DNA of 64,000 nt from Streptomyces bluensis. GTDB lineage: Bacteria > Actinomycetota > Actinomycetes > Streptomycetales > Streptomycetaceae. The DNA is taken from positions 34,490 to 98,489 of the forward strand of contig NZ_BMVM01000023.1 in the NCBI RefSeq assembly GCF_014650715.1, read 5' to 3'. Under the pieces are notes generated by a model that ran no database searches, had not been told where the DNA came from, and saw nothing but the letters and a program-made list of their open reading frames with translations. Shown here piece by piece: positions 17,242 through 25,557 of the stretch. The translations under genes and the position numbers were made by a program. Within the stretch, counting starts at the first letter, position 1; the number at the start of each line of letters is the position of its first letter.

Positions 17242-18198
17242 ATGCAGGACGTCCCCACACTGGTAGCCCAGGCCAGGGAAGGCCGGCCGCGGGCCGTGGC
17301 CCGGCTGATCTCCCTGGTGGAGGGGGCGTCCCCGCAGCTCCGTGAGGTCATGGCGGCGCTGGCGCCCCTGACGGGCGGGGCGTATGTGGTGGGCCTGACC
17401 GGCTCTCCGGGTGTCGGCAAGTCGACGTCGACGTCCGCGCTGGTGACGGCCTACCGGAAGCAGGGCAAGCGGGTCGGGGTCCTGGCCGTGGACCCGTCGT
17501 CGCCGTTCTCGGGCGGCGCCCTGCTCGGTGACCGCGTCCGCATGTCGGAGCACGCGTCGGACCCGGGCGTGTACATACGTTCCATGGCCACGCGGGGGCA
17601 TCTCGGCGGGCTGGCCTGGGCGGCGCCGCAGGCGATCCGCGTCCTGGACGCGGCGGGCTGCGACGTGATCCTCGTCGAGACGGTCGGCGTGGGCCAGTCG
17701 GAGGTGGAGATCGCCTCCCAGGCGGACACCTCGGTGGTGCTCCTGGCGCCGGGCATGGGCGACGGCATCCAGGCGGCGAAGGCCGGGATCCTGGAGATCG
17801 GCGATGTGTACGTGGTCAACAAGGCCGACCGTGACGGTGCCGACGCCACGGCCCGCGAGCTGAACCACATGCTCGGGCTCGGCGAGTCGCGCGGGCCCGG
17901 CGACTGGCGGCCGCCGATCGTGAGGACGGTCGCGGTGCGGGGGGAGGGCCTCGACGAGGTCGTCGAGGCCCTGGAGAAGCACCGGGCCTGGATGGAGGAG
18001 CGGGGGGTGCTCGCGCAGCGGCGCCTGTCCCGTGCCTCCCGCGAGGTCGAGACCATCGCGGTGACGGCCCTGCGGGAGCGGATCGGTGACCTGCACGGGG
18101 ACCGCCACCTGAGCGCGCTGGCGGAGCGGATCGTGGCGGGTGAGCTGGATCCGTACCGGGCGGCGGACGAACTGGTGGCGGGCCTGACGGAGGGCTGA
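17242..18198 (+). CDS. meaB: MeaB, GTPase chaperone of methylmalonyl-CoA-type mutases
   Basis: 318 residues. It is a G3E-family P-loop GTPase that protects adenosylcobalamin mutases and gates cofactor loading. Motifs: GLTGSPGVGKSTSTSAL (Walker A), DPSSPFSGGALLGDR, VETVGVGQSE (switch/Walker B) and VVNKADRDGAD (base recognition). ATG at 17242 is preferred over the overlapping GTG at 17239 because GGGAG then has 5 bases of spacing. Likely clients are the methylmalonyl-CoA mutase elsewhere in the genome and the isobutyryl-CoA mutase whose large subunit is encoded at 31896. Followed by the large intergenic repeat at 18214-18577. Confidence 0.94.
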   Translation: MQDVPTLVAQAREGRPRAVARLISLVEGASPQLREVMAALAPLTGGAYVVGLTGSPGVGKSTSTSALVTAYRKQGKRVGVLAVDPSSPFSGGALLGDRVRMSEHASDPGVYIRSMATRGHLGGLAWAAPQAIRVLDAAGCDVILVETVGVGQSEVEIASQADTSVVLLAPGMGDGIQAAKAGILEIGDVYVVNKADRDGADATARELNHMLGLGESRGPGDWRPPIVRTVAVRGEGLDEVVEALEKHRAWMEERGVLAQRRLSRASREVETIAVTALRERIGDLHGDRHLSALAERIVAGELDPYRAADELVAGLTEG

Positions 18199-18213
18199 GC
18201 AGGGGGGTGGCCT

Positions 18214-18577
18214 CGCCCCCGCCGCCCCCACCCGTCCCCTCCCCAGGGGCTGCGCCCCTCCGACCCCGCCCGGGGGCTTCCGCCCCCTGGGACCCCGGGC
18301 CTGCGCCCTGGACCGCGCCTCCGGGGGCCGGCCCGGACCCCCGCTCCTCAAACGCCGGAGGGGCTGGAATGTGCGGGCGGTGCTGGAGTGTGCGGGGTGG
18401 GGCTTGCGCGGAGTGGGCTGGGCTTTCTGACCTGGGCTGGGAGCTTCCGTGGGGGCCTCAGGCGGGGCCGGGTGCCCCAGCCCGTCCGGCGTTTGAGGAC
18501 GAGGCCGTTCAGGCCGACACGGGGGGTCTGGGGGCGGAGCCCCCAGGGGACGGGAATGGGTAGGGGCGGCGGGGGCG
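18214..18577. repeat. Large hairpin repeat, copy A
   Basis: A 364-base imperfect inverted repeat between the convergent meaB and PepSY genes. Outer arms begin cgcccccgccgcc and end ggcggcgggggcg; inner arms ctcctcaaacgccgga (from 18344) and tccggcgtttgaggacgag (to 18503) are complementary. A close relative of the same architecture lies at 33634-33979. Frames that cross it are translation artefacts. Its place between convergent genes suggests a bidirectional terminator. Confidence 0.85.
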
Positions 18578-18593
18578 AAACAAACCCTCCGGC

Positions 18594-19313
18594 TCAGTCG
18601 TCCCCGTCGTCCGACGAACGGTCCGCCGTGACCTTGGCCGTCGTCAGGTTCACGGTCCACTCGCTCTCCGCGCCGTTGGTACCCGTGGTGTCGATGTCCC
18701 AGCCACGTCCGGACCCCTCGTCTTCGAGTTCGACCGACGTCACCGTGCCCTTCGCGGCTGCGGCCTCCGCCGCCTCGGCGGCCGAGACGGAGCCGCCCTG
18801 AAGGGCGGCGCGGGCCTCGGCGGCGTCGTCGGCGTCCTCCTGCTCGGTGTGGGAGCCGAGCACCTTGCCCGTACCCGGGTCGACATGGACGGTGTGCCAG
18901 GTGTTCCCGGACGAGAGGACGTCGACCTCCCAGACCAGGTTCGTGTCCTCGCTTTCGAGTTCGGCCTTGACCGCCGTACCGGACTTCGCCGCCAGCGCGG
19001 CCTTGATCGCCTCGGCGGCCGTGAGCTTCGCCGCCCTGGCCTCGGCGGCGTCCTCGGCGTTGTCGTCGCTGCTGTCCCCGCCGTGCCTGTCGTCCCCGCC
19101 GTCCCTGTCGTCCGCGCCGTTCCTGTCGTCCGCGCCGTTCCTGTCGTCCCTGTCGTCCCTGTCGTCCGTTCCGTTGGTGTCGTCGTCCTGTACCTGCACG
19201 CTCGACCGCTGCGCGGGCGCGTCGTCGTCGCCCGAGACCGCGAGGGCGGTCGCGGTACCGCCGCCGATGAGGGCGGCGGCCGCGATGGTGGCGATGACGA
19301 TGTTGCGCTTCAT
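18594..19313 (-). CDS. Secreted PepSY-domain protein with acidic linker
   Basis: 239 residues. The signal sequence MKRNIVIATIAAAALIGGGTATALA is followed by an Asp/Arg/Asn/Gly-rich linker (residues about 43-84) and two PepSY-like repeats (around LTAAEAIKAALAAKSGTAVKAEL and VSAAEAAEAAAAKGTVTSVEL, each with a WxVxV strand). PepSY proteins are extracytoplasmic and often modulate peptidases or accompany sensor kinases. It is divergent from the two-component genes at 19457, the common arrangement in which the regulator controls it. The acidic linker resembles an acidic tract in the sensor kinase loop. No lipobox Cys is visible. Confidence 0.88.
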   Translation of the reverse strand: MKRNIVIATIAAAALIGGGTATALAVSGDDDAPAQRSSVQVQDDDTNGTDDRDDRDDRNGADDRNGADDRDGGDDRHGGDSSDDNAEDAAEARAAKLTAAEAIKAALAAKSGTAVKAELESEDTNLVWEVDVLSSGNTWHTVHVDPGTGKVLGSHTEQEDADDAAEARAALQGGSVSAAEAAEAAAAKGTVTSVELEDEGSGRGWDIDTTGTNGAESEWTVNLTTAKVTADRSSDDGDD

Positions 19314-19396
19314 GGGGTTCCTCCCGTTTACGGATCCCGCGACCGCTACCGCCTGGTGCGATCGCTTTCGACGGGAACCAATCTCGCCCAGGCACG

Positions 19397-19433
19397 CTGA
19401 AGCCGACCTGAAGTCCCCTGAAGACGCCTTCAG
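19397..19433. promoter_or_regulatory. Helically phased CTGAAG repeats (probable response-regulator site)
   Basis: CTGAAG occurs at 19397, 19408 and 19418, then its complement CTTCAG at 19428, so the starts are 11, 10 and 10 bases apart, one DNA turn each. Direct hexamer repeats at this spacing are typical of OmpR-family sites. They lie 24-60 bases upstream of the regulator ATG and in the promoter region shared with the divergent PepSY gene. Confidence 0.6.
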
Positions 19434-19456
19434 GTTCGGTTTGCGACGCTGTCCGC

Positions 19457-20115
<659 letters not shown>

Positions 20116-20119
<4 letters not shown>

Positions 20120-21561
20120 GACGCCGTCTGGGGTCCGTACGGGCCAGGGCCACGCTCAACGCCACCCTGGTCGTCGCCGTCGCCCTGGTGGCCGCCGGCA
20201 CCGCCGTGCTGCTCGCCCTGCGGGCCAACCTCATCGACCAGGCCGATGTCAGGGCCGAGAACCTGGCCCGAAAGGTGGCCCTGGACCTGGCGTTCGGCGT
20301 CCCGGCCGCCGAACTGGACCTCCCCGACGCCGGGGACAGCCCCGTCCAGGTCCGGAACGCGCAGGGACGCGTGGTCGCGGCGGACGACGACGTGGAGCGT
20401 ATGAGCCCGGTCTCGACCGGTTCGGGGCGGGCGGCCGAAACTCCCGCCACCGGTGACGACGACGGCGACGACCACGGCGGCGACCGGGACCGTGACGACG
20501 ACCGGGACCGTGACGACGACCCCCCGGCCGTCGGCGAGATCTCCGGGGAGGCACGGATCACGCAGGGCGCCGCGACGGTCGACGGTCACACCGGTGACTA
20601 CCGGATCGCCGAGGTCGACGTGACCACGTCCCGGAACGTCACGCTGACCGTGTACGCGGGTGCCTCCCTCTCCGCGGAGGAGGGCGCCGTCGGCACGGTG
20701 CAGACGGCCATGCTGATCGGGCTTCCGCTGCTGCTGGTGACCGTGGGCTGCGCCACCTACGTCGTCACCCGGCGCGCCCTGCGGCCCGTCGAGGGCATCC
20801 GGGCCGAGATGGCCGCCATCACGGCCTCGGAGGACCTCTCCCGGCGGGTGCCCGAGCCCGGCACGCACGACGAGATCGCCCGGCTGGCCAGGACCACCAA
20901 CGAGACCCTCGCCGCCCTGGAGACGTCCGTGGAGCGCCAGCGCCGCTTCGTCGCCGACGCCTCCCACGAACTGCGCAGTCCCATCGCCTCGCTGCGCACC
21001 CAACTCGAAGTGGGCGCCGCGCACCCGGAACTGCTCGATGTGGAGGGCGCCGTCGAGGACACCGTACGACTGCAGCGACTCGCCGCCGATCTGCTGCTGC
21101 TGGCCCGCCTCGACGCGGGGGAGCGGCCGCAGGACACACGTTTCGACCTGGCGAAACTGGTCCGCGAAGAGGCCGGTGGGCGCGACCGGGTGCACCTCGA
21201 CGGGGTGGGTTCCGTCGAGGTGGCCGGATCCCGCGGTCAGTTGGTACGGGTCCTCGCCAATCTGCTGGACAACGCCGAGCGGCACGCCCGCGACCGTATC
21301 GACGTCGCCCTGCGCACCGAGGGCGCCTGGGTGGTGCTCGGGGTCGCCGACGACGGCTCGGGCGTCCCGGCCGCGGAACGGGAACGGATCTTCGAGCGCT
21401 TCGTCCGGCTGGACGAGTCCCGCAGCCGCGACGACGGCGGAGCGGGCCTGGGCCTGGCGATAGCCCGCGACATCGCCGTACGACACGGCGGCACGCTCAG
21501 GGTGGGGGAGGCGCCACAGGGCGGAGCGCTCTTCGAACTCAGGGTGCCCACAGCGCTCTGA
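20116..21561 (+). CDS. Sensor histidine kinase with acidic extracytoplasmic loop
   Basis: 481 residues from a GTG that overlaps the regulator stop, with GGAGG just upstream. Two membrane segments (residues about 11-30 and 196-220) bracket a 165-residue outside domain with a very acidic, His-containing stretch at residues 113-135. A HAMP linker (RRALRPVEGIRAEM), the phospho-acceptor His284 in ADASHELRSPIASLR, an N box LANLLDNAERHA, and G boxes DDGSGVP and GAGLGLAIA follow. The acidic loop suggests cation sensing; this is an inference. Partner regulator at 19457-20119. Confidence 0.94.
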
Positions 21562-21607
21562 AGCGAACGGGCAACCGGCAGTCCCCCCACCCGCCCTCAG
21601 TGGAGCG

Positions 21608-22084
21608 TCACGGCTTGCCCCGATGCCCCCGCAGGTGCTGCGCGATCGGCGCCAGCGACTCGTGCAGCTGCTCCATCGCCTCGGGCGGCAGCAGATCGAT
21701 GAAGTGCCTGCGCACGGACGCCACATGATGCGGCGCGACCTTCTGCATCGTCGCCATGCCGTGCTCGGTGAGTACCGCGTACAGCCCCCGGCGGTCCGAC
21801 TCGCAGTTCTCGCGCCGTACCAGGTTCGCGTTCTCCATGCGGGTGATCTGGTGCGAGAGGCGGCTCTTGGACTGGAGGGTGGCGGACGCGAGGTCGCTCA
21901 TCCGCATCCGCATGCCCTCCGACTCGGAGAGGTTCACCAGGATCTCGTAGTCGTTCATTGTCAGGCCGAACGGCTGCAGATCTCTTTCGAGCTGGTGCGT
22001 CAAGAGTCTGTTGACGTCCAGGTGGGTGCGCCAGGCGCACTGCTCCGCATCGGTCAGCCAGCGCGTGGCCGTCTCGGTCTCCAT
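21608..22084 (-). CDS. MarR-family regulator
   Basis: 158 residues with the winged-helix core MRMSDLASATLQSKSRLSHQITRMENANLVRRENCESDRRGLYAVLT, where the recognition helix and the DxRG wing are standard. MarR proteins bind as dimers and usually repress nearby genes until a phenolic or oxidant signal releases them. It lies 107 bases downstream of the AIM24 gene group on the same strand and tail-to-tail with the kinase gene; no target is evident. Confidence 0.9.
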   Translation of the reverse strand: METETATRWLTDAEQCAWRTHLDVNRLLTHQLERDLQPFGLTMNDYEILVNLSESEGMRMRMSDLASATLQSKSRLSHQITRMENANLVRRENCESDRRGLYAVLTEHGMATMQKVAPHHVASVRRHFIDLLPPEAMEQLHESLAPIAQHLRGHRGKP

Positions 22085-22191
22085 GAATGAAGTCTACCTA
22101 AGAGGTTGAAAGGCGAACTAATGAGCGCTTTACGGGGACGGGATGTGTGACAGGGTTCACGCGTTCGATGTCACACTCCGCAGACTACCGT

Positions 22192-23007
22192 TCACAGCCC
22201 GAAGCGACGCTGGAGATCACCGAGCTGTCCGGGAAGGCGCGGTGACCCCGCCTGCTGCCCGTGCTGCCCCTGGTGACCGGGCGCCCCTCCGGAGCCCGGC
22301 ACGCCCGGCTCGTGCGGGACGGCCCCGGTGGCCAGCTCGGCCATCAGCGCCTCCGAGGACTGCAGGAGCACGGTGCCCGCCCCGACGAACTCGAACTGGT
22401 GCTCCTCGCCGGAGGTGCCGCCGATGCCCGTCATCGCACGTAGACCGCCCATGACCCCTGTCATGTACCCGTGGTCATAGTGATGGCAGGGCGAGGGGCA
22501 GTCGGCCCAGCCGACCAGCGCCTGGGGGTCGACCCGGATCGGCGGTTCCATGAACGCCACCGGACCGTTCGAGGCGGCCACGAACTTTCCGGTTCCGATC
22601 AGCGTGAGAAAGCCCGGCACGATCGACTGCTTGAGCGACAAGCTTGGCTGAAAAGCGAGCAAGTTGCCCGAGCGAATGGTCAGGTTGCCGTCGTCCAGGT
22701 CGTACGAGTTCACGTCGAAGGCCCGGTCGGCGAGGAGCATCTTGCCCGAGCCCTCCGCCACGACCCAGTCGCTCGCGTGCAGAGGCGAATGGAACGAGGT
22801 ACGGACGAGACGGTCCAGCCGGCCGTGCCCGATCCCGTTGAAGTCGATCGACCCGTAGTAGGCGATCATCTTCCCCTTCTGCAGGAACCACTGGCTCCCC
22901 TTGAGCTCCACGCAGAAGGTGTAGCTGTTGACGTTGTCGTCGGCCGGCAGCGTCATCGGGTCGTGGACCACCGGACCGCCCGGGCTTCCGTATGCACTCA
23001 CCGTCAC
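22192..23007 (-). CDS. AIM24-family protein, copy 3
   Basis: 271 residues. The AIM24 (TRAP-like beta-barrel) fold is suggested by repeated short strands with glycines and by FLQKGKMIAYYGSI and GKFVAASNGPVAFMEP. It is the last of three overlapping paralogues. Its GTG overlaps the stop of the middle gene (23004-23007). The C-terminal 40 residues are Gly/Pro/Gln-rich and unlike the paralogues. In fungi AIM24 is mitochondrial; in bacteria its role is unknown. Confidence 0.85.
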   Translation of the reverse strand: MTVSAYGSPGGPVVHDPMTLPADDNVNSYTFCVELKGSQWFLQKGKMIAYYGSIDFNGIGHGRLDRLVRTSFHSPLHASDWVVAEGSGKMLLADRAFDVNSYDLDDGNLTIRSGNLLAFQPSLSLKQSIVPGFLTLIGTGKFVAASNGPVAFMEPPIRVDPQALVGWADCPSPCHHYDHGYMTGVMGGLRAMTGIGGTSGEEHQFEFVGAGTVLLQSSEALMAELATGAVPHEPGVPGSGGAPGHQGQHGQQAGSPRLPGQLGDLQRRFGL

Positions 23008-23654
23008 AGTTTGTCCTCCGACGCCTGGACGTACACCGCGCCACTGCCGCTCAGCTCCAGCTGGAACGCCTCGCCCGAGCCGCGGCCCACCATGTCGCGC
23101 CAGCCGAGCGCCGTGGACAGCTTGTTCCGTACGTCGCCGTGGTGCGCCACGTACGCCTGCGGGTCGACGTGCACCGGGCGCTGCGGGGCGATGGGGACCT
23201 CGATGACACCGCCGTGTGCCATCACGGCGACGGAGCCGTGCCCCGCCAGCGTCGTCGTGAACAGGCCCTGTCCCGTCACCTGCCCCCGCACCATCCCCAT
23301 GACCCCGCCCTGCGAACCCATGAACATCGTGCCCTGTTGCAGCGTGCCGTCGAAGGCGAGGAGACGGTCCGCCTCGACGTACAGCGTGTCACCGGCGAGC
23401 TCGATCACCTGGACGTGGTGGCCGCCGTGCCCGAAGAGCACCGTGCCGCTGCCCTCCACGGTCATCAGCGGTGTCGCCTCGCCCGCCACCCGACGGCCGA
23501 TCATCGACATGATCCCGCCCTGACCGCCCTGCGTGTTGGGCGTGAAGGACACCTCGCCCTTGTAGGCGAGCATCGCCCCGCGCTGACTGAAGAGCCGCTG
23601 CCCCGGGGCGATCGTCGCCTCGATCATCTTCGAGTTGATCTCACGAAAGGGCAT
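23004..23654 (-). CDS. AIM24-family protein, copy 2
   Basis: About 216 residues, starting MPFREINSKMIEATIAPGQRLFSQRGAMLAYKGEV; an ATG three codons upstream (23663) is also possible. It shares with its neighbours the motifs GxMLAYKGEV, GSGTVLFG, and VDPQAYVAHHGDV. Its ATG is 1 base from the stop of copy 1 and its stop overlaps copy 3, so the three are made together. Function unknown; a heteromeric complex is an inference from the tight coupling. Confidence 0.87.
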   Translation of the reverse strand: MPFREINSKMIEATIAPGQRLFSQRGAMLAYKGEVSFTPNTQGGQGGIMSMIGRRVAGEATPLMTVEGSGTVLFGHGGHHVQVIELAGDTLYVEADRLLAFDGTLQQGTMFMGSQGGVMGMVRGQVTGQGLFTTTLAGHGSVAVMAHGGVIEVPIAPQRPVHVDPQAYVAHHGDVRNKLSTALGWRDMVGRGSGEAFQLELSGSGAVYVQASEDKL

Positions 23655-23655
23655 G

Positions 23656-24288
23656 TCACGCATCCCCCGCGATCGTGTTCCGCTCACTCGGCTGCACATA
23701 CACCAGCCCGTCCCCCTCGAACCGGATCTGGAAGGCCTCGCCGCCGCCCTCACCCATGAACGTGCGGAACGTCACGCCCGACTGGAAGGACTGCCGCACA
23801 TTCCCCTGATGCGCGATGTACGCCCCCGGATCGACGACCAGCGGGTACTGCGAGCTCACCCGCAGCAGCACGGCCGGCCCGTCGGACATGATCGCCGCCT
23901 GCCCGTGCCCCTCGACGGTGGTCGTGAACAGCCCGTTCCCCTGCGAGGCCCCGCGCAGCCCCGTGAAGGAGGTCCCGGTCCTCAGCCCCGCGTCCGTCGC
24001 GAGCAGATTGCTCGACTCGACGTACAGCTTGTCGCCCTGGAGGTTCACGAGGTTGATCTCGGAGGCCCGGTCCGCGAACCAGCACGTCCCGTGCCCCTTC
24101 ACCTCCATCACGGTCATCTGCTCACCGGTGAGGCGCCGGGTGACCATCCCCCGGACCCCCTCCCCGCCGCCACTCATCTTCTTGAAGGCCATCTGCCCGT
24201 CGTACGCGACCATCGAGCCGTTCTTCGCCTTCACGGCGTCCCCGGTCATGTCGACGGCGAGCACCTTGCTGCCTTGCAGTCGAAACAT
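23656..24288 (-). CDS. AIM24-family protein, copy 1
   Basis: About 210 residues, starting MFRLQGSKVLAVDMTGDAVKAKNGSMVAYDGQMAF. The shared motifs are GSMVAYDGQ, GHGTCWFAD, VVDPGAYIAHQGNV and FMGEGGGEAFQIRFEG. It is first in the three-gene set. The ribosome site is weak and a GTG two codons upstream is an alternative. No signal peptide or membrane segment; cytoplasmic. Confidence 0.87.
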   Translation of the reverse strand: MFRLQGSKVLAVDMTGDAVKAKNGSMVAYDGQMAFKKMSGGGEGVRGMVTRRLTGEQMTVMEVKGHGTCWFADRASEINLVNLQGDKLYVESSNLLATDAGLRTGTSFTGLRGASQGNGLFTTTVEGHGQAAIMSDGPAVLLRVSSQYPLVVDPGAYIAHQGNVRQSFQSGVTFRTFMGEGGGEAFQIRFEGDGLVYVQPSERNTIAGDA

Positions 24289-24361
24289 CGCCACGCAGTG
24301 AAGGTAGCCGCAGCCGGGGTGAACAGGACAGGGCCCGAGGGTGGATCTCCACCCCGAGACG

Positions 24362-24373
24362 ACCCTTAAGGGT
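24362..24373. promoter_or_regulatory. Short perfect palindrome in divergent promoter region
   Basis: ACCCTTAAGGGT, a perfect 12-bp palindrome with an AT centre, between the AIM24 genes and the DUF3817 gene. Size and position suit a repressor site; the binder is unknown. Confidence 0.3.
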
Positions 24374-24520
24374 GACAGCCGCGGGGGGCGGGGAACCCCG
24401 GCGCGCCGACGGCGGCCGAATGGCCACCCCCTCCCCGGCCGCACGGGTCGCGGATGCCACAATGGGGGCGCTTGTGCGTGCGTTCACAAGGCTCGACCAC
24501 TCTCCCATCGAAGGTGACCC

Positions 24521-24865
24521 GTGGACATAAAGACCGCCTCCGCCCTCCGCCGCCTCCGCCTCGTCTCCGCCCCCGAGGCGGTGTCCTTCCTGCTCCTGCT
24601 CGTCTGCTCGGTGCTGAAGCGGACCACGGACTTCAACGCGGTGCCGGCGATGGGCATGATCCACGGCATCCTCTTCATCCTGTACGTGATCTTCTGGGCC
24701 GACGCCTGGAACCGCACGAAGTGGTCCCTGAAGACCGCCGCCCTCTACTTCGTCCTCTCCGTCCTCCCCGCCGGCGGCTTCTTCGCCGAGCGCAAGCTGC
24801 GCCGTGAGGCCGAGGACGCGGTGATCGCCTCCCGTGCCCGTAAGGAAGGGACCGTCAACGCATGA
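24521..24865 (+). CDS. DUF3817 small membrane protein, copy 1
   Basis: 114 residues with three hydrophobic segments (VSFLLLLVCSVL, MIHGILFILYVIFWADAW, LKTAALYFVLSVLPAGGFF) and the family end FFAERKLRRE. The GTG start follows AAGGTG. Its stop overlaps the start of the thiamine-binding gene as ATGA. A paralogue is at 31471-31809, also next to a MarR gene. The family function is unknown. Confidence 0.9.
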   Translation: MDIKTASALRRLRLVSAPEAVSFLLLLVCSVLKRTTDFNAVPAMGMIHGILFILYVIFWADAWNRTKWSLKTAALYFVLSVLPAGGFFAERKLRREAEDAVIASRARKEGTVNA

Positions 24866-25155
24866 TCGTCGCCTTCTCCGTGACGCCGCTGGGCGTCGGT
24901 GAGGATGTCGGGGAGTACGTCGCCGAAGCGGTCCGGGTCGTTCGCGAGTCCGGGCTGCCCAACCGTACCGACGCGATGTTCACCTCGATCGAGGGTGAGT
25001 GGGACGAGGTGATGGAGGTCGTGAAGCGCGCCGTCGCCGCGGTGGAGGCGCGGGCGCCTCGGGTGTCCCTGGTCCTCAAGGCCGACATCCGGCCCGGCGT
25101 CACGGACGGTCTCACGGCGAAGGTGGAGACGGTGGAGCGGCATCTGTCGTCTTGA
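24862..25155 (+). CDS. MTH1187-family thiamine-binding protein
   Basis: 97 residues of ferredoxin-like fold: MIVAFSVTPLGVGEDVGEYVAEAV ... GLPNRTDAMFTSIEGEWDEVMEVVKRAV. Members of the family bind thiamine-like ligands in crystals. It is cytoplasmic and coupled by ATGA overlap to the DUF3817 gene, which may therefore have a linked membrane role. No thi box (TPP riboswitch) is visible upstream. Confidence 0.88.
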   Translation: MIVAFSVTPLGVGEDVGEYVAEAVRVVRESGLPNRTDAMFTSIEGEWDEVMEVVKRAVAAVEARAPRVSLVLKADIRPGVTDGLTAKVETVERHLSS

Positions 25156-25557
25156 CGAAACCGCCGAGCCGCTGCCGCGGGGTGGCGGGGGCGCGTCTCG
25201 TCTGCCGGGTTCCTGTCGGTGGGCGGCTGCGGGTCGTGTGTGGCTGGTCGCGCAGTTCCCCGCGCCCCTTAAAAGCCTGGGGCGCGCCCCCCGCTTATCC
25301 CCTGCGCCCCCCGCGACCTGAGGACGGAGACCCTCCGGCGCGCCCCTGACCCACACACACGCATAGGCGGCGCGAACCCCCACGGCCCAAAGCCGCCCCG
25401 AACCCCAGGCGCCCACCCCTCACCGGCCCAACCGCCTGAGGCATCCCGCACGCCTCCTTTCGGAGGTTTCCAGGGCGATGTGCACTCAAAAGTCCATCTT
25501 TGTGTGGATATTGTGCATCCGTATGGAAATCGTCTTTTCTGATCTCTGGAGGGCGCT
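25156..25557. other. Intergenic region with repeat copy and cslA leader
   Basis: The first part is one arm of the dispersed intergenic repeat (25199-25276). From about 25300 it becomes C-rich with no gene. A small hairpin (CCTCC at 25453, GGAGG at 25462) follows, then an unusually AT-rich stretch (25480-25545) leading to the cslA ribosome site GGAGG at 25548; that AT-rich stretch is the likely cslA promoter and leader. Confidence 0.5.
25199..25276. repeat. Single-arm copy of the intergenic repeat at 8078-8248
   Basis: About 78 bases ending cgcgcagttccccgcgcccc and ttaaaagc match one arm of the inverted repeat at 8078-8248 closely, including the gtctgccggg end. The second arm is missing, so no hairpin can form. 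Confidence 0.8.

Noticed and set aside
18207..18801. Short plus-strand frames after meaB
   Set aside because: Same repeat translated; no conserved protein.
24862..25155. TPP riboswitch for the thiamine-binding gene
   Set aside because: The gene overlaps the previous one, leaving no room for a leader, and no thi-box sequence was seen upstream of the pair.
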